DNA from: Bacteroidota bacterium
Lineage (GTDB): Bacteria; Bacteroidota; Bacteroidia; Cytophagales; Cyclobacteriaceae
Reading direction: 5' to 3'
DNA length: 33,872 nt
NCBI GenBank assembly: GCA_024280115.1
Contig: JAJRQT010000034.1
Coordinates: 1 to 33,872 of the forward strand
Under the pieces are notes generated by a model. It made no database searches, was not told where the DNA came from, and saw only the letters and a list, made by a program, of their open reading frames with translations. The first letter of the stretch is position 1. The number at the start of each line of letters is the position of its first letter. This document shows positions 25,390 through 33,757 of this stretch, piece after piece. The position numbers were made by a program, and so were the translations under genes.

Positions 25390-27318
25390 ATGAAAAGTAA
25401 AATCATACTTTCAATCTTCATATTTTTTGTTATTACAATTATGGTGCTCTTTGTCAATTGTGGATCTTCTGAAGAAGAAGTTGTCCCAAATAAAGCACCA
25501 ACATGTGCGATCACAAATCCAGCTAATAATGCGGCAATTGAATTAGGTACAACAGTTCAGATAGCCATATCCGCTACTGATGTAGATGGATCCGTAAGCA
25601 ATGTAAAAATCAGTATTGATGATGTGAGCACCACGACGCTTCAATCATCTCCTTATACATATGACTGGAATACTTCCGGTGTTACTCCAGGTCAGCACAA
25701 TATCAAAGCTGTGGCGACCGACAATGGAGGTCTTTCTGCCACAGGGCAGATTGTCGTGACAGTGACGGCTGATGCGCCTACAGTAACTACAGCCGACATC
25801 ACTGAAATCACAGGAACAACAGCCACAAGTGGGGGAAATGCGACAGATGATGGCGGCATAAGCATCACGGCCCGGGGAGTGGTCTGGGGAGCATCAAGCG
25901 GGCCCACCCTTGAAAGCAACGCAGGGTTTACTGAAGACGGAACAGGTACAGGGGCATTTACAAGCAGTATCACAAACCTGACCGCAGCGACAACTTACTA
26001 TGTAAAGGCCTACGCCACCAACAGTGAGGGAACTGCATACGGCGAGGAGAAAAGCTTTATTACAGCCGGATTGCCAACGGTAGTCAATGGGGAGGCATCT
26101 GATATCACACATGAATCTGCCATTTGTGCCGTAGAAATTACCAACGATGGAGGAACGGAGGTAACTGCACGTGGTTTGGTTTGGAAGACAGCCGGAGGGA
26201 CTCCACCAACCCTTGAAGATAATGTGGGGTTCACTACAGAAGGAAGCGGTACAGGTACCTTTACGAGTACAATGACTTCATTGGAAAATAATACAAATTA
26301 TGCTGTTAGGGCGTATGCTACAAACAGTGCAGGCACGGCATATGGGGAGACAAAATATTTTTATACCCTGGAAGGACCAGCGGCCGTCACAACATTGGAT
26401 ATCACTAATATCGATGCACATATTGCCACAGGAAGTGGAGAGGTAACGGACTTTGGCGGTTCATTTTCATTGGATGGTGTTGGAATCGTTTGGGGTACCT
26501 CCCCAAATCCTGATCTCGCAAATAATGATGGTTTTTATCTACTTTATCCATTTTCTCCAGATAGTGAAAACCCATTTGAGGCTTTATTGTCAGGACTGAA
26601 ACCGGATACCAAATACTATGTAAGGGCATTTGCCACCAATGATTATGGAAATGTTTATGGAGATGAGAAAACGTTTACTACACGAGCTTTTACAGTGCAA
26701 ACCGGGAACTTTACGGATGCAAGAGATAATACAAAATACAGCACCATTACTATTAGTGGTCAGACCTGGATGGCGGAAAACCTGGCCTTTCTTCCGGAGG
26801 TGTGCCCATCTAATACAGATTGTGGCTACTGGGTATATGATTATCAGGGGGCCGATGTAAGCGAGGCCAAGGCGACAACCAATTTCACAACCTATGGAGT
26901 ACTATACAATTGGGAAATAGCAAGTACATCTTGTCCTACCGGATGGCATCTGCCTACAAGAGATGAATGGTCAATTTTTGAAATGAATCTTGGTATGCCC
27001 TATATGGATGCGTATGGCGGTTCTATGCAAAGAGGTACCGATGAAGGAGGTAAGCTGAAAGAAGCTGGAACAGCAAATTGGGCCGCTCCTAATGAAGGAG
27101 CTACCAATATTAGCAAGTTCACCGCATTGCCAGGAGGGCTACGATCTGTAGATAAAACTTTCTCGGAAATCGGTGCTTCAGCTTATTTCTGGACATCATC
27201 TGAATATTCCGGTGCTGCCGATGCATATAGGAAATATATATCAAATAATAGTGCGATAATCTATAGTGGAGCTTATTGGAATATCCATGGCTTTTCAGTC
27301 CGTTGTTTGCAGGATTAA
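25390..27318 (+). CDS. FISUMP-domain lipoprotein with Ig-like and three FN3-like repeats
   Basis: 642 residues. The lipobox is VLFVNC (Cys24). Domains in order: a bacterial Ig-like domain (about 36-127; ITNPANNAAIELGTTVQIAI), then three related FN3-like repeats (about 130-225, 229-327, 332-431), each with TxGGxATDDGG-type, RGVVWG and YYVKAYATNSEGTAYGE segments, and a C-terminal FISUMP domain (from about 438: TDARDNTKYSTITISGQTWMAENLAF, closing FSVRCLQD). FISUMP domains are large paralogous surface-protein domains of unknown exact function in Fibrobacter and Bacteroidota; a glycan or cell-surface binding role is suspected. Its GC content is higher in the repeats. A strong terminator follows immediately. 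Confidence 0.87.
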   Translation: MKSKIILSIFIFFVITIMVLFVNCGSSEEEVVPNKAPTCAITNPANNAAIELGTTVQIAISATDVDGSVSNVKISIDDVSTTTLQSSPYTYDWNTSGVTPGQHNIKAVATDNGGLSATGQIVVTVTADAPTVTTADITEITGTTATSGGNATDDGGISITARGVVWGASSGPTLESNAGFTEDGTGTGAFTSSITNLTAATTYYVKAYATNSEGTAYGEEKSFITAGLPTVVNGEASDITHESAICAVEITNDGGTEVTARGLVWKTAGGTPPTLEDNVGFTTEGSGTGTFTSTMTSLENNTNYAVRAYATNSAGTAYGETKYFYTLEGPAAVTTLDITNIDAHIATGSGEVTDFGGSFSLDGVGIVWGTSPNPDLANNDGFYLLYPFSPDSENPFEALLSGLKPDTKYYVRAFATNDYGNVYGDEKTFTTRAFTVQTGNFTDARDNTKYSTITISGQTWMAENLAFLPEVCPSNTDCGYWVYDYQGADVSEAKATTNFTTYGVLYNWEIASTSCPTGWHLPTRDEWSIFEMNLGMPYMDAYGGSMQRGTDEGGKLKEAGTANWAAPNEGATNISKFTALPGGLRSVDKTFSEIGASAYFWTSSEYSGAADAYRKYISNNSAIIYSGAYWNIHGFSVRCLQD

Positions 27319-27338
27319 AATAAACGATCTGCAAAACC

Positions 27339-27372
27339 AACAAGACAGCAATGAGCCCACTGCTGTCTTGTT
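27339..27372 (+). terminator. Rho-independent terminator
   Basis: AACAAGACAGCA and TGCTGTCTTGTT are perfect 12-base arms with loop ATGAGCCCAC, starting 21 bases after the FISUMP stop and followed by TCATTTTTGTTT. This is the clearest intrinsic terminator in the window. Confidence 0.85.
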
Positions 27373-27488
27373 TCATTTTTGTTTACGGACAATAGCTTAA
27401 AAAATACGTATCATTTTTTCTGTGATATAATAATAGAAGCGTTCTTCTCCATTAGCTTTTCATATAAAACTGGTATCTCCAAACGAAA

Positions 27489-27515
27489 CATCTGGTGTTT
27501 TAATTACACCGGATG
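27489..27515. promoter_or_regulatory. Imperfect inverted repeat before the DegT gene
   Basis: CATCTGGTGT and ACACCGGATG pair over ten positions with one G-T wobble around TTTAATT. It lies about 180 bases upstream of the DegT start, in a 380-base gap (27319-27698) that otherwise holds the terminator and AT-rich DNA. It could be an operator or a remnant hairpin. Confidence 0.3.
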
Positions 27516-27698
27516 CCTAAAACAGAATAGTATATAAACCGGGACATTAAGAATCCTGCCCACTCAGTCACATTGCTGATTTATTTGATATTTATGGAGC
27601 TTTAAGACATTTAATAATGTTCACTATTTCATTTGGTTGTAAAAGAAATTAAATTGTACGATTAATTATTTTACACACCACCCAAATTTTCTCAAACT

Positions 27699-29066
27699 AT
27701 GAAAAAGTATTCACGACGAAAATTCATAAAACAAAATTCTATGACCGGTTTGGGGGCAGCAATCACAATGAGTATGGCACCAACTCTACTTGCTTCCAAA
27801 TCGAATGCTATTGAAAATCCCGCCATTCTTGGTGGCAATCCTATAAGAACCAAACCCTGGCCTAAATGGCCAATTTGGGATCCTGAGACTGATGAAAAAC
27901 AGGTTATTGAAGTTTTGAGAAGTGGTGTATGGTCCCGAAAGAAGGTGGTTACAGAATTTGAAAAACAATGGGCGGAAACTATTGGTGCAAAACGGGCACT
28001 GGCCGTTGTCAACGGAACAAATGCACTGATTGCCGCACTTGTTCAGTTGGATATTGGGGGAGGCGATGAAGTCATTGTTCCTCCATATACCTTTATCGCG
28101 ACTGTGGCAGCAGTAATTGCTACCGGGGCAATGCCGGTTTTTGTCGATACCGATCGAGAGACCTTCCAGATTGACACGGAGAAAATTGAGGCAAAAATCA
28201 CCTCCCGTACCAGGGCGATTCTACCGGTTCATATACTCGGACTTCCTGCCAATATGCCAAGGATCATGGAAATTGCCAATAAGCACAATCTCATTGTCGT
28301 TGAGGACGCATGTCAGGCATGGCTGGCAGAGATCAATCATAAGAAGATGGGAACATTTGGCCATGCGGGCTGCTTCAGTTTTCAAAATTCTAAAAATATG
28401 GCCATTGGTGAAGGTGGCGCTATTGTGAGCGATGACGATGATTTTATGGACAGATGTTATTCTTACCATAATTATGGAAATCCTTACGGAGCCATGATCG
28501 GGGAGGTAGGCGCCGGAACTGTCATTGCGGGAACCAAATTGAGGATCACAGAATACCAGGCGGCCATTGGATTGGCGCAATTGAAAAGGTTGGAGGCTCA
28601 GACTGTTACGAGGAATGAAAATGCAGGTTATTTAAAGTCGCAGATTAACGATATTCCCGGGATAATTCCTTACAAGCTTTACGACAACGTAACCAGGGCA
28701 GCATTCCACTTATTTCCTTTCCGTTATAATAAGGAAGAATTTCAGGAAATGCCAAGAGAAAAGTTTATCAAAGCGCTCGGTGCAGAGGGCGTTCCCTGCT
28801 CGCAAGGATATGCAACTCTGAACAATATGCCATATTTGAAAAATGCTTTTCAATCGAAAAATTTTCGAAAAATGTATCCTAAAGAAATGCTGGATATTAA
28901 TACATACAATGAACAAAATCAATGCCCGGAAAATGATCAATTATGCCATGAAGAGGCAGTTTGGTTATCCCAGAGTATGCTGCTCACTAAGCAAACCGAT
29001 ATGGACGATATTGCCATGGCTATAGAAAAAATTCAAAAGAACGCAGATAAAATCAATAAAGCATGA
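27699..29066 (+). CDS. DegT/DnrJ/EryC1/StrS-type aminotransferase with Tat signal
   Basis: 455 residues. The N-terminus MKKYSRRKFIKQ has a twin-arginine motif (Arg6-Arg7, SRRKFIK) followed by a hydrophobic stretch (15-32), so a folded, cofactor-loaded enzyme is probably exported by Tat. The body is a complete DegT-fold: GTNAL (106-110), VPPYTF (127-132), EDACQAW (202-208) and the PLP lysine Lys232 in FSFQNSKNMAIGEGG. Relatives aminate keto-sugars on nucleotides in the cytoplasm; an exported one would need another substrate or an additional function. The stop overlaps the ceramidase-like start (ATGA at 29063-29066), a strong sign of coupling. It has its own promoter region after the terminator. 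Confidence 0.87.
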   Translation: MKKYSRRKFIKQNSMTGLGAAITMSMAPTLLASKSNAIENPAILGGNPIRTKPWPKWPIWDPETDEKQVIEVLRSGVWSRKKVVTEFEKQWAETIGAKRALAVVNGTNALIAALVQLDIGGGDEVIVPPYTFIATVAAVIATGAMPVFVDTDRETFQIDTEKIEAKITSRTRAILPVHILGLPANMPRIMEIANKHNLIVVEDACQAWLAEINHKKMGTFGHAGCFSFQNSKNMAIGEGGAIVSDDDDFMDRCYSYHNYGNPYGAMIGEVGAGTVIAGTKLRITEYQAAIGLAQLKRLEAQTVTRNENAGYLKSQINDIPGIIPYKLYDNVTRAAFHLFPFRYNKEEFQEMPREKFIKALGAEGVPCSQGYATLNNMPYLKNAFQSKNFRKMYPKEMLDINTYNEQNQCPENDQLCHEEAVWLSQSMLLTKQTDMDDIAMAIEKIQKNADKINKA

Positions 29067-31780
29067 GAAAATTAGTTTTTAGTTCAACGGTTTCTTTCTT
29101 CCTGATATTTACTTTCCAGTTTGTTGAGGCATCCGACGATTTTAATGAAAACACCGGTAGCTGGAAAGCCGGGGTTGCCCGGGTGGTAATAACTCCTGAA
29201 CAACCGATGTGGATGGCTGGATATGCCGCTCGTACAAGTCCTTCGGAGGGAAAACTCCATGACTTATGGGCAAAAGCGCTGGCGCTGGAAGATGCAAACG
29301 GGGAGCAGGCAGTACTTGTAACAATGGATTTGTTGGGGTTGCCTAAAAATATCTCTGATAACATTCGTGGCCAGTTAATGGAAAAGTTAAATCTTTCCAA
29401 AGCTCAGATTATATTAAATAGTTCACACACACATTCTGGTCCTGTATTGCAGGATGCCTTGTTTGATATCTATCCGTTGGATTCTATTCAATTGATAAGT
29501 ATAAAACACTATTCTGATAAGCTGGAAAATCAAATTGTTGTATTGATCGAAGAAGCCATGCAAGCGATGGAGCCTGTGAAGCTCTATGCACAAAACGGGG
29601 TAACGCGATTTCAGGTAAACAGAAGGAATAATAATGAAAACAATTTACTTGTACAGACAGCATTAAAAGGTCCAAACGATTACGCGGTACCGGTCATAAA
29701 GGTTGTAAATAAGGCTGGAGAATTAGTGGCAATTACCTTTGGATATGCCTGCCATGCCACTGTATTAGATTTTAATAAGTGGTCCGGTGATTATCCGGGT
29801 TTCGCCCAGTTGACATTGGAAGAATCTCATCCTGGTGTTACTGCCATGTTTTTCCAGGGGGCCGGTGCTGATCAGAATCCCATGCCTCGTCGTTCGGTGT
29901 CTTTAGCCAAACAATTTGGTCGAGAGCTTGCGGCTGCTGTAGATAGGGTATTGGAAGAAGATATGCTGGAGCTTCCGGCAAAACTAAAAACTGCATATTC
30001 GGAAATTGATCTACCTTTGGAGACACCAACATCTGAGGAGTTGAGGCAGATGGAAAGTGAGTTTTCCAGCTATCAAAAACGCTGGGCTTCGCGCATGCTA
30101 AATAAAGTAGAGAGCGGAGCATCATTAATTAATTCATATCCATACCCTGTTCAGTTATGGCAATTGGGCAATCAAATGATATTCAGCCTGGGTGGTGAGA
30201 CACTGATAGAATATGCTATTGGCCTGAAGGAAATTTTCGGGAAAGACATATTTGTCATGGGGTATTCCAACGACGTCATGGCCTATATCCCTCCCGCTTA
30301 TATAATAACGGAAGGGGGGTATGAAGGGGAGATTTCCCAAAGGGTATATGGGTTGCCCGGGAAATGGAAGTTAAATATTGAACCTATGATATTTAATGAA
30401 ACCTTGACGCTTGCCAATCAACTCGAAATAGAAGTACCAGATAAAACAAAACATGAAATGATGATTAAAAATTATTTGTTATCACCGCAGGATTCGAAAA
30501 ATAAGACATTAACTGCTAAGAGTTATTACTCCGGATTTAGTGAGGCACATGACACCTACAATGCAATTTCTGAGGCAAGCGATGGTAAGATCTATTATGT
30601 GTTGTCATCTGCTTCGATTGATAAAGGCGGGCAAATGTATGTGTATAACCCTGAAACTGACAAAACTGAGTTTCTGGCTGACCTAACGGAAATTTGCGGA
30701 GAGCGAGGAGATAAGGACATTGCACAGGGGAAAAGCCATGTCAGATTCCATGAGAAAGATGGCATTTTATATTTTGCCACACACGTCGGATATTATGAAA
30801 TGATTAATGGCTCGGAACGATTGCCAGTCAATGCGCCTGACGGATATAAGCTTTATCCCGGTGGGCATTTTATGTCGTATAATATGTCATCCCGGGAATT
30901 TAAAGAATTGGCTTTGGCGCCAGATGGAGATGGGATTATTACCATGACAATGGATAAAGACCGGGGTCATCTTTACGGGATTACATGGCCAAAAGGTTAC
31001 TTTATCGATTATGATTTGAAAAAAGATAAACTTATAAACCTGGGACAGATTTCTGCAAACGGTGAAGCGGGAACTCCTTTTGATGATTACCGTGTCCTTT
31101 GTCGTTCCATGTTTGTAGATGACAAAGACGGGCAGGTTTATTACTCTACTTCAGAAGGCGATATATTTTCTTACAGTCCGGATTCGAAATCGATTAAAAA
31201 ACTGGAAAATGTGAATCTTCGTCTTGATTATTTTGGAAAGTACGATCCGAAGGATCCCGGGAATATGGGATATAATTGGCGGCAAATAACCTGGAAACCT
31301 GATGAAGGAGCTGCATATGGTGTTCACGGAAATTCGGGATATTTATTCCGGTTCGATCCGCGGGAAGAGAAAATTGAAATATTAGATCGCATTACCTCTG
31401 GGCCATCGAAGAGCAGCGGAATGTTCGATTATTTCAGCTATGGATATCTTGGATTTCAGCTCGGCCCTGACGAACAAACCCTTTACTACCTTACCGGAGG
31501 CCCGATTTATAATGATGGCCAACGGGAGAAAGGTAAAGAGTCCATCGCCATGGGTGCGGCGCGCGGGTTAGAAAATCTTCACCTGGTCACTTATAATATT
31601 CCGGGGGAAAAATATATTGACCATGGACCTATATTTTATGAAGATGGGGAAAGGCCAACTTACGTGAATTCAATAGCCGTTGGGCCTAATGGCAATGTTT
31701 ATACACTTGCAAGGTTTGAACACGACGGAAAAATCATTGAAGATTTAGTAAAAATCCCCAATCCATTTTTAATGAAGTGA
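29063..31780 (+). CDS. Neutral/alkaline ceramidase-like N-terminal domain fused to a beta-propeller
   Basis: 905 residues with a signal peptide (hydrophobic 7-21, cleavage near VEA-SDD). About residues 33-330 match the N-terminal catalytic domain of neutral ceramidases and their many carbohydrate-locus relatives: WKAGVARVVITPE, MAGYAAR, NSSHTHSGP (119-127, metal/catalytic His motif), ACHAT (229-233) and FFQGAGADQNP. From about 490 to the end the protein is a propeller with repeated blade edges (DGKIYYVLSSAS, RGHLYGITWPKGYFIDYD, DGQVYYSTSEGD, NSGYLFRFDPRE). Which substrate it hydrolyses is unknown; the domain is often amide- or ester-cleaving. Coupled to the Tat-exported aminotransferase upstream, both likely act outside the cytoplasm. 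An RHS fragment begins right after the stop. Confidence 0.82.
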   Translation: MRKLVFSSTVSFFLIFTFQFVEASDDFNENTGSWKAGVARVVITPEQPMWMAGYAARTSPSEGKLHDLWAKALALEDANGEQAVLVTMDLLGLPKNISDNIRGQLMEKLNLSKAQIILNSSHTHSGPVLQDALFDIYPLDSIQLISIKHYSDKLENQIVVLIEEAMQAMEPVKLYAQNGVTRFQVNRRNNNENNLLVQTALKGPNDYAVPVIKVVNKAGELVAITFGYACHATVLDFNKWSGDYPGFAQLTLEESHPGVTAMFFQGAGADQNPMPRRSVSLAKQFGRELAAAVDRVLEEDMLELPAKLKTAYSEIDLPLETPTSEELRQMESEFSSYQKRWASRMLNKVESGASLINSYPYPVQLWQLGNQMIFSLGGETLIEYAIGLKEIFGKDIFVMGYSNDVMAYIPPAYIITEGGYEGEISQRVYGLPGKWKLNIEPMIFNETLTLANQLEIEVPDKTKHEMMIKNYLLSPQDSKNKTLTAKSYYSGFSEAHDTYNAISEASDGKIYYVLSSASIDKGGQMYVYNPETDKTEFLADLTEICGERGDKDIAQGKSHVRFHEKDGILYFATHVGYYEMINGSERLPVNAPDGYKLYPGGHFMSYNMSSREFKELALAPDGDGIITMTMDKDRGHLYGITWPKGYFIDYDLKKDKLINLGQISANGEAGTPFDDYRVLCRSMFVDDKDGQVYYSTSEGDIFSYSPDSKSIKKLENVNLRLDYFGKYDPKDPGNMGYNWRQITWKPDEGAAYGVHGNSGYLFRFDPREEKIEILDRITSGPSKSSGMFDYFSYGYLGFQLGPDEQTLYYLTGGPIYNDGQREKGKESIAMGAARGLENLHLVTYNIPGEKYIDHGPIFYEDGERPTYVNSIAVGPNGNVYTLARFEHDGKIIEDLVKIPNPFLMK

Positions 31781-31785
31781 GTTAG

Positions 31786-32700
31786 GTGTTAATGAAAGAT
31801 AACGTCTCGAACGATTACTATCCCTTTGGCTTGACTTTTAATGAATATCAGAATCAGGGGGAAGAAGAAAACAACTTCCTGTATAATGGGAAGGAATTGC
31901 AGACGGAACTTGGGCTTGATTGGTACGACTATGGGGCGAGGATGTATGATGCAGCGATTGGAAGGTGGCATGTACAAGATCCATATAGTGAAATGTTTAT
32001 TGATATAACACCATATAATTATGCTTTGAATAACCCTAGTAATACAATTGATCCTGATGGAATGTTTTCAATGTCACTCAATGGGAATAGATTGAATAAA
32101 AAGGAAAAAGAAGAAGCATTGAGGGTGTTTGGAATAGATAAACATTTAAAAAAGAAAGAAAATAATGATGAATCAGGTGAGGAAGGTGAATCGAGTCAAA
32201 GCCAGAAAAACGAACCTGATATTGAGAAAATTAATATTGATGATGGTGCTTATGGTATAAAGCTAATAAACAATTTGAGAAATATTAATAATTATTATGA
32301 AAGTGATATGGAAGGATCTCGGACAGTTTATTTTGACGAAATAATCAATGTAGATCAATTACACATGAGAGGTGGAGCAATGGGTGGCAAGAAAAAATAT
32401 AGTAGCTTTATTAACGTTGATGGATTGAGGATTGAGGTTGGATTTCTAATTCAGCCAAATTTATTTAAAGGTGTCAAATATGATATGCCTAAGTCTGGCC
32501 CGTCAAGATATCCATCTTTTATGCATAAAAATAAATACGGAAAATATGCTGGGGGTCAAGTAAAATATCGAATAGAATGGGGACAATTTTTCATACATAT
32601 TTTAGTTAATTCATGGTCTGATAAAGCTGCAAATAAAAGAGATGAAATACAAAATTATCTAAAAGGTAATGATCCTATAAACAAACGAAGTGAATTGTAG
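31786..32700 (+). CDS. Orphan RHS core tip with unknown C-terminal toxin-like domain
   Basis: 304 codons from a GTG at 31786 (ATG at 31792 is also possible). The frame starts inside an RHS core: DYYPFGLTFNEY, YNGKELQTELGLDWYDYGARMYDAAIGRW and the closing YNYALNNPSNTIDPDGM (to about 93). All upstream RHS/YD repeats are missing, and a stop codon in frame precedes the GTG, so this is a cut-off tip directly behind the ceramidase stop. After DPDGM comes an AT-rich, Lys/Glu/Asn-rich domain of about 210 residues I do not recognise. In intact RHS proteins this variable region is a secreted toxin. Whether this fragment is still expressed or delivered is doubtful. A candidate immunity gene follows 19 bases later. 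Confidence 0.75.
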   Translation: MLMKDNVSNDYYPFGLTFNEYQNQGEEENNFLYNGKELQTELGLDWYDYGARMYDAAIGRWHVQDPYSEMFIDITPYNYALNNPSNTIDPDGMFSMSLNGNRLNKKEKEEALRVFGIDKHLKKKENNDESGEEGESSQSQKNEPDIEKINIDDGAYGIKLINNLRNINNYYESDMEGSRTVYFDEIINVDQLHMRGGAMGGKKKYSSFINVDGLRIEVGFLIQPNLFKGVKYDMPKSGPSRYPSFMHKNKYGKYAGGQVKYRIEWGQFFIHILVNSWSDKAANKRDEIQNYLKGNDPINKRSEL

Positions 32701-32719
32701 AGCTTAATATGAATGTCAA

Positions 32720-33340
32720 ATGAAAGTTTTGTTTTCTATAAAAATAATTTTAGCCATATTTTCATTATTGTACTCTTACAGTGATAATGTGAATGATAAC
32801 TGTACACCTGAAGAAATAGCTTGTAAAATATTTAAAGAGCATATATTTAGAAAGTTATATATGGGTGATAAATCTAGTGATTTCATAATAGATGAAAATC
32901 ATGGAATTATAAATAGTTTTCTTGATGATTTTGAAAAAGGCCTGGTAGGTATTTACCATGAAGGAAAATCGAGTAGTAGTTATTCGAAACCATACATGGA
33001 TTCTGTTGCATTGTTTTTAGCTGCAAGTGAAGGAGCTATTTCACAATGGGAGATAGATGAATTAAAAGAACTCCATCAAGCCTATCAAAAGTGTTTTGCA
33101 AATAATGATTGTATTGCAATTTGTGATATGGAAGATTTTAAAAGATTGGATAGTTTTAATCAGGCTAAAGAAGTAAATCGGAATTATTATTTCATTAAAC
33201 TGAACAAACATATCAGATCAAATTCCAGTATTTATGTTCAGATTGAAATTCATAATTATTATAATGAAGGATTTGATGTTTATGTTGTTTTAAATGGTTC
33301 AGATAATAGTTTCCTGAGGTACTTCATAAACCGTTTTTAA
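32720..33340 (+). CDS. Candidate immunity partner of the RHS tip, exported, unknown family
   Basis: 206 residues, AT-rich like the RHS C-terminal domain. It starts MKVLFSIKIILAIFSLLYSY, a hydrophobic signal peptide with no lipobox Cys, so it is probably periplasmic. The mature part has five or so cysteines (for example CTPEEIAC and CFANNDCIAIC), a mixed helical middle and a strand-rich end (YVQIEIHNYY, FDVYVVLNGS). No family is recognised. Position (19 bases after the RHS tip, same strand), size and composition fit an immunity protein; an exported one would match a toxin that acts in the periplasm or is neutralised there. This is inference from context. It is followed by the hairpin and mobile-element region. 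Confidence 0.6.
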   Translation: MKVLFSIKIILAIFSLLYSYSDNVNDNCTPEEIACKIFKEHIFRKLYMGDKSSDFIIDENHGIINSFLDDFEKGLVGIYHEGKSSSSYSKPYMDSVALFLAASEGAISQWEIDELKELHQAYQKCFANNDCIAICDMEDFKRLDSFNQAKEVNRNYYFIKLNKHIRSNSSIYVQIEIHNYYNEGFDVYVVLNGSDNSFLRYFINRF

Positions 33341-33351
33341 ACTGCCTAACT

Positions 33352-33384
33352 CGCTCTCGTTTGAGAGCGCAGGATCTGTGATCC
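33352..33384. repeat. Paired hairpins, first TGT-loop copy
   Basis: CGCTCTC and GAGAGCG (33352-33369) form a perfect 7-base stem with loop GTTT, followed at once by GGATC-TGT-GATCC (33372-33384). The second hairpin has the same architecture as the one at 33652-33671: a GCGC-type lead, five-base arms and a TGT loop, but a different arm sequence. Confidence 0.5.
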
Positions 33385-33551
33385 GGTAAATGAACGGAGG
33401 AATTTAAAATGAAGGAAAAGAAGTCAACGGCTTTCTGCGAGGGGTATGGCTCTTGTTGGTCTTGAGCTTTGAAAAGCATTCAAAATCCATGGAGTAGTCT
33501 GAACTATGATTTGTATGATTATGGGATTAACATGATTTTTTAAGAGAAACA

Positions 33552-33665
33552 ATGAATAGCAAGGCGACATACATATTGGTTTTTGTATTGTTTATGGCTT
33601 TCTGTCAGGCACACGCCCAGCAGTCAGAAACCACCGGGCCTGCCCTACCTGGCGCAAGTCTGTGA
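33552..33665 (+). pseudogene. Truncated secretory protein N-terminus
   Basis: ATG at 33552 opens a 37-residue frame: a signal peptide (YILVFVLFMAFCQAHAQ) followed by about 14 residues (QSETTGPALPGASL) and then a TGA. It has no mature domain. The stop lies in the TGT-loop hairpin at 33652-33671, so insertion of that element probably cut a longer secreted protein; a signal peptide followed by TGP is seen at the start of many Bacteroidota RHS proteins. Upstream, 33341-33551 holds the first hairpin pair and an 18-codon frame (33409-33465) after GGAGG, otherwise nothing. Confidence 0.5.
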
Positions 33666-33671
33666 CTTGTG
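33652..33671. repeat. Second TGT-loop hairpin
   Basis: AAGTC-TGT-GACTT (33656-33668), preceded by GCGC and followed by GTGT, which extends the stem by wobble pairs. It shares loop and lead with the hairpin at 33372-33384 but not the arm sequence, so covariation keeps the fold. The pair may be ends of a small mobile element of REP/IS200-605 type; this is inference. Confidence 0.5.
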
Positions 33672-33757
33672 TTAAACAATGGAAAGCAGGGTTTTTAACC
33701 CAGACTATGAAACAAAGAGCAATGTATGAGCACAAATTATAAAATAGGGTTACCCAT

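Noticed and set aside
33409..33465. 18-codon ORF after GGAGG
   Set aside because: Too short to support, lies between two hairpins and has no recognisable feature beyond a good ribosome-binding-like site.
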